A stretch of 44,871 nt of DNA. Origin: a virus. The notes beneath the pieces were generated by a model that was not told the DNA's origin, ran no database searches, and saw nothing but the letters and a program-made list of their open reading frames with translations. The translations under genes and the position numbers were made by a program. The stretch spans positions 1 through 44,871 of the IMG/VR virus record IMGVR_UViG_3300050020_000405. One strand, written 5' to 3'. Position 1 is the stretch's first letter. Every line of letters begins with the position of its first letter. This document shows positions 38,971-44,871 of the stretch, one piece after another.

Positions 38971-39438
38971 TCAGGCGTCGGTCAGCAGCCGGCCCGCCCG
39001 GCTGATCCTGGCCCACACCCAGATTTCTCCGCCGGTCGCCACCGCGCCGTCGCCGCCGCCCGCCGCCAGGGCCAATTGCAAGTATTCTGCCGCCGTGCTG
39101 ATGGTCTTGCCCACCACCGTGTTGTCCGTCACGCTGCCCGGCGCCGTCTTGATCGCGCACGTCGGGGTGATGGCCACCGCGCCCGTGCCCGTCTTCACCT
39201 GCGCCGTCGGCGCGACGGTCGGGCCGGTGACTGCCGTTTTCACGTCAATCAACGCCCCCAGCACCGCGTCCCCGGCCGCCAGCGCCGTCAGGTTGATGGT
39301 TTGCGCGCCGAATCCGGCCGCAAAGTCGTTCACCGCCGCGCCGCCCGAGGTCAAAGGCGTGTTTGCCGTGTTCAGGATGAAGAGGTCGGTAAACCCCTCC
39401 TTGGTGAACTCCAAAGTTTTCGCATTGTAATGTCTCAT
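38971..39438 (-). CDS. Capsid decoration / head-fibre-type protein, 155 residues
   Basis: Directly after the capsid gene. Ala, Thr, Val and Gly rich beta protein with an N-terminal MRHYNAKTLEFTKEGFTDLF and a regular middle (TAVTGPTVAPTAQVKTGTG). This composition and place fit a capsid-stabilising or decoration protein. No family is certain. Confidence 0.55.
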   Translation of the reverse strand: MRHYNAKTLEFTKEGFTDLFILNTANTPLTSGGAAVNDFAAGFGAQTINLTALAAGDAVLGALIDVKTAVTGPTVAPTAQVKTGTGAVAITPTCAIKTAPGSVTDNTVVGKTISTAAEYLQLALAAGGGDGAVATGGEIWVWARISRAGRLLTDA

Positions 39439-39459
39439 AATTTTGTTTGGTTTTGTTTT

Positions 39460-39507
39460 CCCTCCTCCCTCTCCGCATCAGATGGGGAGAGGGTTGGGGA
39501 GAGGTGT
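39460..39507. repeat. Dispersed GGGGAGAGGG palindromic repeat (intergenic)
   Basis: CTCCCTCTCCGCATCAGATG followed by GGGAGAGGGTTGGGG; fills the gap after the capsid gene. It is closely related to 41910-41963. Confidence 0.65.
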
Positions 39508-40512
39508 TTACGAGTTGTAAATCTTGCCTTGCCCTCTGGGGCTGTCGCACAGCAAAGCCCACATCACCTTGGCGTAACCGATGGGGCCGCCACCGAGGTC
39601 CGGCAGATCCATTGCATGGAGTGCGTCAAACAGATCCATGTGAAACAAGTCCATGTTCAGCACCAGCAACATTTCCAAATCCGGGTTGCCGTTGGCGTCA
39701 ATGCCAATGAAGTCGTCGCTCTGCATCTCGACTCGTCCAAACGAGCTTTCAAACACGTCCACCATCAGGGTGATCTCGTGCTCGTCCGCGTCCTCATACA
39801 CGCGGTAGCGGGCGTTGTTGCCCACATCTACTCGCGTGAAATGGTCAATGGTGTCCACCGCGTTGTTGCCGCCGAAGGCCTGATACGTGCGCTTGCCGCC
39901 ATAGACGCTCTTGAGCGCCTTCAGCATCCCGTTCAGGTCGTCCTCCGTGAACGCCCCGCCGCCCAAACTCTTGCCGCTCACAATCGCCGTGGAGAGGCTG
40001 CGGAACGCCGCCGGCACCGGGTTGTTGCCCTGGGCCGCGTTTTGCACCCAGCAGCACGCGCCGCGCGTCTGCATGGCCGTGTCATCGCCGCCCTGGCCGT
40101 CCTGCTTGCCGAGGTTGGTCGCCTCGATGTCGCGCTTCATTTCCCGCAAGGTCTTGGCCTTGGAAAAACCGTATTCGTCGTCCACGGCCGCCTGCCCGCC
40201 GCGTTCGCTGATGATCTCCTGCACGTCCGACACGCCGAATTCCTCCATCAGCCGGTGGATATAGGTGCCGAACCGCTGGCGGTTCACCGCCTTGTTGCCG
40301 CCCTTCTTGGCGTCCGTGCCCTCCTTGGTGCCCGTGTTCTTCGCCTTGCGCAGCGTGTCACCGAGCGTCTCGATGAACGTGCTTTTGGGCGCCGGTCCCT
40401 TGCGGACCATGGATGTGAATGGAGTCTCTTCCGGCTCCAATATGGTGAGGACATTGCGCAGGTCCTCCCGTCTGCCCCCGGCCACGCCGGGGTTATATGC
40501 CGTTGCATTCAT
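39508..40512 (-). CDS. Major capsid protein, DUF5309-like HK97 fold, 334 residues
   Basis: NVLTILEPEETPFTSMVRKG at residues ~20-40 is the hallmark start of this capsid family, followed by the N-terminal arm and E-loop region and a conserved-looking KALKSVYGGKRTYQAFGG segment; length fits. It forms the icosahedral head. It follows the scaffold gene as usual. Confidence 0.8.
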   Translation of the reverse strand: MNATAYNPGVAGGRREDLRNVLTILEPEETPFTSMVRKGPAPKSTFIETLGDTLRKAKNTGTKEGTDAKKGGNKAVNRQRFGTYIHRLMEEFGVSDVQEIISERGGQAAVDDEYGFSKAKTLREMKRDIEATNLGKQDGQGGDDTAMQTRGACCWVQNAAQGNNPVPAAFRSLSTAIVSGKSLGGGAFTEDDLNGMLKALKSVYGGKRTYQAFGGNNAVDTIDHFTRVDVGNNARYRVYEDADEHEITLMVDVFESSFGRVEMQSDDFIGIDANGNPDLEMLLVLNMDLFHMDLFDALHAMDLPDLGGGPIGYAKVMWALLCDSPRGQGKIYNS

Positions 40513-40535
40513 GAAAACAGTCTTTCTCTTGGAGC

Positions 40536-40552
40536 GCGGAGCATTGCTCCGC
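40536..40552. other. Hairpin between scaffold and capsid genes
   Basis: GCGGAGCATTGCTCCGC is a near-perfect palindrome in the 47-bp gap upstream of the capsid start. It could protect or set apart the capsid mRNA. Confidence 0.45.
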
Positions 40553-40559
40553 CTCTCCG

Positions 40560-41762
40560 TTATTTTTTGACGCGATTCGCCCGCGCCCGGGCCGAGAAAC
40601 TTTTTGCCAGGTCCGCTGTCCGTCCCGATTTCTGAAACTTAGACTCCGTCTCCTGGATCGCCTTCGCCGCCGGCTTGGCCTCCTCCGCGCCCGTCGCTGC
40701 CGGGGCAATCGCCACCCTGGCCGGCTCGCGCCGGGCTGGTTGGCCGTTGATCTTGCCCGCCGCCCGCGCCTTTTCATCCGCCATCCGGGCCTGTTCGCCG
40801 CGGAAGTAATCGCCCACCACCAGCTCGTAATCCGGGAACTGTTTGAGGCCCGGCATCTGCTTCAGCAGCGCCTGCATCCGCACGTGTTCCGCCGCTTCCG
40901 GTTTGGCCACCCACGGATACCGCACCACCGCCGCCGCATGCACCTGCCGGTAGGTGTCGGTAAAGGCCTGCTTCACGGCGCTCTGGGTCTGCACCTTGCG
41001 CGCCACCAGCTCGCTGCGCTGGTTGGTCAGGTCGTCATAGATCTGTCCCACATTCGCGGCGTTCAGTTTCACGCTGCCGCCCTTGCCGTCCGGCACTTCG
41101 CCGCCCTCGGCATGTTGCTTGCACCAGCCCAGCCAGTGGTCCACATTGGTGAGTTCCCCCACCAGCTCGGCCACCGCCGGATGCACCCCGCTCGAGGCCG
41201 TCACCGTCGCCGCTTCGGGATTCTTTCCCGCCGCTTCCAATTGCCCGGCCAGTTTACGGTTGGTTTCCTCCGCAGCCAGCCGCGCATTCCGTTCCGTGTC
41301 CCGCTGGTCCACGAGCTTATAGACCCGCTTCAGCAAATCCGCCTTGCCCTTCCCGCCGTCCTGCGCCTTGGCAATCTCCATGGCCTCGACGATTTCGGCT
41401 GGGAGCGCCGGTGCCTCACCGGAAGGTGCGTCCGCGTGTTCCACTGGTATTTCTTCCGGTGGCGTTTCCGCAGCCGGGGTTTGTTCCGCCGCCGTTTCGA
41501 CCGGCGGAGTTTCCACCGGGGCCGTCTCCGCCGGTGGCGTTTCAATTTCAGATTCGGGCGCCGGCTTTTGCTCCTCCTCACCCTTCGGGGTGGCGGCCGT
41601 TTCTCGGGCGGCCGCGTCGGGAGCTTTGCCGGCTTCCGGTGTGTTCATCTGCGTTGCTTGGCCCGGCGCGGGGGCAGTCTTCGTCAGCGTCGCCGCCAGT
41701 TGCCGCGTGCTCATGTTCCCTGGCGGGGACACGGCCGCAGCGGTTTCAGTATTTGTTTTCAT
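40560..41762 (-). CDS. Scaffolding protein, 400 residues
   Basis: A low-complexity Pro/Glu/Ala/Thr region of about 100 residues (ETPPAETAPVETPP) is followed by a long helical and coiled-coil part (KADLLKRVYKLVDQRDTERN), ending in a basic Ala/Lys/Arg tail. This layout, between portal and capsid, is typical of podovirus scaffolds, which guide head assembly and then leave. ATG at 41762 is preferred to an upstream TTG. Confidence 0.7.
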   Translation of the reverse strand: MKTNTETAAAVSPPGNMSTRQLAATLTKTAPAPGQATQMNTPEAGKAPDAAARETAATPKGEEEQKPAPESEIETPPAETAPVETPPVETAAEQTPAAETPPEEIPVEHADAPSGEAPALPAEIVEAMEIAKAQDGGKGKADLLKRVYKLVDQRDTERNARLAAEETNRKLAGQLEAAGKNPEAATVTASSGVHPAVAELVGELTNVDHWLGWCKQHAEGGEVPDGKGGSVKLNAANVGQIYDDLTNQRSELVARKVQTQSAVKQAFTDTYRQVHAAAVVRYPWVAKPEAAEHVRMQALLKQMPGLKQFPDYELVVGDYFRGEQARMADEKARAAGKINGQPARREPARVAIAPAATGAEEAKPAAKAIQETESKFQKSGRTADLAKSFSARARANRVKK

Positions 41763-41854
41763 GCGTTTTAATGCCCGCAAGGGGCGCAGGGCGGTTTTGT
41801 GCCCAGTGCTGGGAAATTAACACACCGGCGGGAACTTTGTCTAGGGGGTGCTGT

Positions 41855-41883
41855 GGAACTTGACGGAACTTGAAGGAACTTGG
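41855..41883. repeat. GGAACTTGA tandem repeat
   Basis: Three GGAACTTG units in tandem in the gap upstream of the scaffold gene. Function unknown; could bind a protein or be a chromosome-derived repeat. Confidence 0.5.
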
Positions 41884-41909
41884 GGCAAATTAGTCTCGAT
41901 CGTGATTTT

Positions 41910-41963
41910 CTCCCTCTCCGCATTTGCGGAGCAAATGGGGAGAGGGCCGGGGAGAGGTGCTTT
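41910..41963. repeat. Dispersed GGGGAGAGGG palindromic repeat with perfect inner stem
   Basis: CTCCGCATTTGCGGAG and the CTCCCTCTCC/GGGGAGAGGG arms form a long hairpin between the 94-residue gene and the scaffold gene. Fourth copy of the family. Confidence 0.65.
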
Positions 41964-42247
41964 TACTTTGGCGCTTGAGCCCCGGTCTTCCGCGGCGGTT
42001 CCGCCGCCTGGCGGATGGCGTTTTCCAGTTCGCGCAGCCCGTAGCGCACCCCGGCCGCGTGGGCCAGCGCGCCATGACTGCCGGCAAACTTCAGGTCGCA
42101 GGAATAATCGCTCGCCAGCGTCTTCTGGTCCGCAATCAGCCGCACCAGCGCCGCAAACCGCGTGTCGGTGGTAAGGCCCTTGAGGCAGTCCGTTACTTCC
42201 TCCGCGCCCATCCCCCGCGCCAGTTGCTCCAGCTTGGAATATTTCAT
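41963..42247 (-). CDS. Hypothetical protein after portal, 94 residues
   Basis: Starts MKYSKLEQLARGMGAEE at the ATG at 42247, just after a tandem repeat; a longer frame is only the translated repeat. Helical, with LRELENAIRQAAEPP near the end. It lies between portal and scaffold genes; a small head-assembly role is possible. Confidence 0.6.
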   Translation of the reverse strand: MKYSKLEQLARGMGAEEVTDCLKGLTTDTRFAALVRLIADQKTLASDYSCDLKFAGSHGALAHAAGVRYGLRELENAIRQAAEPPRKTGAQAPK

Positions 42248-42284
42248 TCGATGTTCAGCGTTTGATGTTGGATGTTCGATGTTT
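42248..42284. repeat. GATGTTCGATGTTGG-type tandem repeat
   Basis: Units of GATGTT(C/G)(A/G)G in tandem fill the gap between the portal stop and the next ATG. The translated form (NIEHPTSNAEHR) is a common artefact at protein starts in several environmental bacteria, which suggests origin from a host chromosome. Confidence 0.55.
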
Positions 42285-44504
42285 TCATTTCCCCGCCATT
42301 TGCGGCATCTGTGGTTGCGGCGGCGGCACGCTCCCCAGCGTCTTGGGCGCAAAGTCCGGCCCGCCCCGGCCCGTCACCGCGTTTTGTTGCTGCTGCAATT
42401 GCAAGTTCAGGTCCTTCAAATGCTGATCAATGGCGTCCTTCACCTGCGGATTGTTCTGGTAAAGCTGTTGCGCCGTCTGGTTGCTTTGCAGGAATTGCTG
42501 CAACACCTGCATGCGCATCTGGTAGGCTTGGCCGGGCTTCACCGGAATCTTCATACCCACCAGCAACTTCACAATCGTGTTCAGCTCGTCTTCCACCTCC
42601 TGTTGGCTCGCGGCCTCGGCGGGTTTGAGCAGCCGTTCGCCCAGGTTCGGGTCCATCATTTCAAACGCCACCGCCAGCGCTTCGTTGCGGTCAATGATCC
42701 CGTTCACGTCCATCTGCAACGCCTGCTGGATAAGGCCCAGCTTGGCCGCCTTCTTTTCCGAGTCCAGATCGTCCGTGTCAAACCCCACCTGCAAATCAAA
42801 CTCGCCCTGGATGTCCTGGCGCGTGGCATGGATCGGCTTGCCCTGCGCGCTGCCCACCACGCGAAAGTAAAAGTCTTCCGGCATGAACTGCTGGCAAAGC
42901 TGCAGCATCTGCGTGTCCGCCTGCCGCTCGCCCTCCATGAAATCTTCCGCCAATTTCTGTTTGAGCATCTGCGCGTCCATGTTTTTGGCCGGGTCATCGC
43001 TGCCCTGGCCAAAATACTCGTCCGCGTAGGACCGCACGCTGGCTTCCACCTGCTCGCTCGTGCGCGTGTTGCCGCCTGGGCCTTCAAAGAAGCCATACCG
43101 TTCCGGGTCGTTGGTGGGCACCTGCACGCCGGGACCCCATTTGTCCGGCTGCTGGCCGGGCGGATAATGGCTGGGCGGCAGCGTCTCGATGCTCGACCGG
43201 TCCACCCGGTTGTCCCACTCCGCCTTGATCTGCCCCTGCCAGGTATTGGCCACCTCGCCGTAACCCCGGCTGTCGTCCGGCTTGCGCGAGCGATGCTCCG
43301 TTTGATATAGAACGAACGGCATCTTGCCGTGATCATAATTCAGCAGCTCATGCTTCGCCACGCTCTCCGTCAGGTGCGGATTAAACACCGTGTAGAAAAT
43401 GCCCGGCACCCCGTTGGCATCCGCCAGCCGGCGATAGGCATGCACGACGAGAAATAATTTGCGCGCATCCAGGTCGCCCCGGCGCGGCAGCAGCGTGCTC
43501 GTGCCCAGATAAATCCGCTGGTTGAACTGCAAGCTGCCAAACTCCACGTTACCCCGCTGGCTTTCAATCATCTCCGCCACCCAGCCTTTGTCCCACTCGA
43601 AATCCTTCGCATACGCCCGGAACTTGGCCTCTCTCATGACCTCCACGCGGAAGCCGTGCGCGTTTTCCAAATCCGTCGCGTCCGGCGAGATAAAGAAATC
43701 GTCATTCGGCGAGAGTGCCACCATGCGGGGCCGGTTCACCACCAGTTGCGGCCGGGGAAACCGCGCCAGGCCCGTCGCCCGCAAATCCGCGCACGCCTGC
43801 TCCAACTGTCTGGACTGCGTGTCCGGGTAAAGTTCCTTCAGTAGAGGCACCGCCTCCGCGTCATGTCCCGGAGTCATCACCATTTCAAAGAGATCGAGCC
43901 ATTTGGAGTCATTGCTGGACAGCGCGCGTTGATAGCACTGGTTGGCCAGGCTTTCCGGCTCCAGTTCCTCATAACCCAGTTGCGTGCGCTTGTCCCAAAA
44001 CAGCCCCTTCACCGCCGTGCCGCGTTCCAGCAGATAGTTCACGAGCAAATCCGTTTCCGCCCGGCTCTCGTTCATCTGCGTGTATTTCATCCAGCGCAGA
44101 AACCACGTCAGCCGCAGTGCCCAGGCCGCGTCGTTGCTGGTGGTCGCGTTCACGCGCGTGCGCATCTTGGTCCAGAGCGTCAATAAGAAGGCGTTATGCT
44201 TCTTGCAATATAAATCAACAAGGTTCACGCGTGCATCAGATGCCCCGGCCCATGGAAAAATTTCATCTTCGCCGTCGCGCGGGTTCCACTTGCGCCCGTC
44301 CTCCGTCTGGCCCGGCCACACACAATAGCGGCTCTCATGGTTCAATCGCGCTCGGGCAAACACGTTGCTGTTGCGCTCGTTCAGGGTGTAGGCAAACTCC
44401 TCCTTGAGCTGCGGCAGATTGGGGTCATTGATGCCGGCGGTTTCCTTGATGGCGTCATTGCCCGGTTTGGGTTGGGCACCCGTCCCACGTTTCGCAATTC
44501 TCAT
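42285..44504 (-). CDS. Portal protein, 739 residues
   Basis: The head-tail connector and DNA channel. EDEIFPWAGASDARVNLVD near residue 80 is typical of the large podovirus portals, then helical core with MNESRAETDLLVNYLLERGT, and a C-terminal Gln-rich helical part (LQQQQNAVTGRGG). Length fits. It follows the cassette block and the basic 94-residue gene across the circle joint and precedes scaffold and capsid. Confidence 0.8.
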   Translation of the reverse strand: MRIAKRGTGAQPKPGNDAIKETAGINDPNLPQLKEEFAYTLNERNSNVFARARLNHESRYCVWPGQTEDGRKWNPRDGEDEIFPWAGASDARVNLVDLYCKKHNAFLLTLWTKMRTRVNATTSNDAAWALRLTWFLRWMKYTQMNESRAETDLLVNYLLERGTAVKGLFWDKRTQLGYEELEPESLANQCYQRALSSNDSKWLDLFEMVMTPGHDAEAVPLLKELYPDTQSRQLEQACADLRATGLARFPRPQLVVNRPRMVALSPNDDFFISPDATDLENAHGFRVEVMREAKFRAYAKDFEWDKGWVAEMIESQRGNVEFGSLQFNQRIYLGTSTLLPRRGDLDARKLFLVVHAYRRLADANGVPGIFYTVFNPHLTESVAKHELLNYDHGKMPFVLYQTEHRSRKPDDSRGYGEVANTWQGQIKAEWDNRVDRSSIETLPPSHYPPGQQPDKWGPGVQVPTNDPERYGFFEGPGGNTRTSEQVEASVRSYADEYFGQGSDDPAKNMDAQMLKQKLAEDFMEGERQADTQMLQLCQQFMPEDFYFRVVGSAQGKPIHATRQDIQGEFDLQVGFDTDDLDSEKKAAKLGLIQQALQMDVNGIIDRNEALAVAFEMMDPNLGERLLKPAEAASQQEVEDELNTIVKLLVGMKIPVKPGQAYQMRMQVLQQFLQSNQTAQQLYQNNPQVKDAIDQHLKDLNLQLQQQQNAVTGRGGPDFAPKTLGSVPPPQPQMPQMAGK

Positions 44505-44575
44505 AAATGGCCTTTCACGCGCCGTTGTGGGACGGTGCTGTTTGTTTTCTTACGCCTTTTCATTCCGCATTGCAA

Positions 44576-44860
44576 CTAAAAATATTTTAATATCAAACCC
44601 AGCGCCTTCGCCGCACGGCGGCCCGATTTCAGGTCCGTGAAATGCGTTTCCCCCGTGGCCTTGACGCGCACGCCAAATTCCAGCGGATAATACCGCTCCA
44701 TTTTCGGCTCGCGCTCCAGCAGACCGGCGGCGATGCGTTCCCGGCGGATTTCCGCCTTGCGCCGGCGCCAGTTGGCCATTTTGCGCAACATTCGTTCTCG
44801 CTTGTCCTGTCGGCGGTTATACCGTCTTAAGAACGGCACTCTCTGCACGCACTGCGTCAT
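44576..44860 (-). CDS. Basic protein upstream of portal, 94 residues
   Basis: The first ~65 residues are a very basic helix (RRYNRRQDKRERMLRKMANW), the rest is mixed with RVKATGETHFTDLKSGRRAA. It bridges the circle joint: its start codon lies in the terminal repeat (116 in the left copy) where it overlaps the stop of the small membrane gene as ATGA. Could bind DNA near the packaging machinery; no family is recognised. Confidence 0.6.
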   Translation of the reverse strand: MTQCVQRVPFLRRYNRRQDKRERMLRKMANWRRRKAEIRRERIAAGLLEREPKMERYYPLEFGVRVKATGETHFTDLKSGRRAAKALGLILKYF

Positions 44861-44871
44861 ATTCTATTGTT
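44745..44871. repeat. Terminal direct repeat, right copy
   Basis: Identical to 1-127; see the left copy. Joining the two removes 127 bp and keeps the 94-residue frame intact. Confidence 0.9.

Noticed and set aside
38800-40635. Long + strand open frame over the capsid genes (611 codons)
   Set aside because: Antisense to the major capsid and decoration genes; no protein-like composition.
42162-43310. Long + strand frame opposite the portal gene
   Set aside because: Shadow frame of the portal gene; Leu/His/Arg-rich, no motif.

Overview
The window is one complete circularly closed genome of a temperate podovirus-like phage or prophage. The first 127 bases are repeated exactly as the last 127 (1-127 = 44745-44871), so the unique length is about 44,744 bp. 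One virion gene set is present: large terminase, portal, scaffold, DUF5309-type major capsid protein, short-tail nozzle, fibres and a giant ejection-type protein. A CI-like repressor, a tyrosine integrase and an attP that copies the 3' half of a tRNA-Lys gene point to lysogeny. The host is probably Verrucomicrobiota; this rests only on the style of short repeats scattered through the genome and on fibre genes with secretion signals, and is an inference.

Layout. A divergent control region at 11320-11403 separates two units. Rightward (+): XRE repressor, a 52-residue membrane protein, integrase, a two-gene cassette, a terminator, then attP at 14116-14160. Leftward (-) is one long co-directional series: small early genes and a tRNA-Met (11.3-10.4 kb), an HTH protein, a replication initiator with internal direct repeats that may be the origin, DnaB-type helicase and a Pol X-like nucleotidyltransferase (9.6-6.1 kb), a structured spacer with a tiny collagen-like ORF, and large terminase (5.4-3.4 kb). 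Next comes an accessory block of small genes (3.1-0.1 kb). Transcription then continues across the circle junction into portal, scaffold, capsid, tail, fibres, small membrane (lysis-type) proteins, nozzle and the giant ejection-type protein, ending at attP.

The most unusual part is the accessory block at 0.1-2.9 kb. Its small ORFs are separated by about nine imperfect palindromes of 89-135 bp that look like integron attC recombination sites: RYYYAAC-like and GTTRRRY-like ends, long complementary arms, and two unpaired bases six nucleotides apart always in the same arm. No integron integrase is seen. The phage therefore seems to carry a cassette array between its terminase and portal genes, plus a single further cassette beside attP. 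In every case the site polarity judged by the unpaired bases is opposite to the ORF direction, and the reading frames start and end inside the sites.

A second unusual block is the AT-richer stretch at 28.3-36.7 kb, where six consecutive fibre, lectin, beta-helix and FN3-type proteins (and a predicted outer-membrane protein further on) begin with Sec-type signal peptides. Short palindromic or tandem repeats of the kind dispersed in bacterial chromosomes occur in intergenic gaps and inside genes, including terminase and the giant ejection-type protein.
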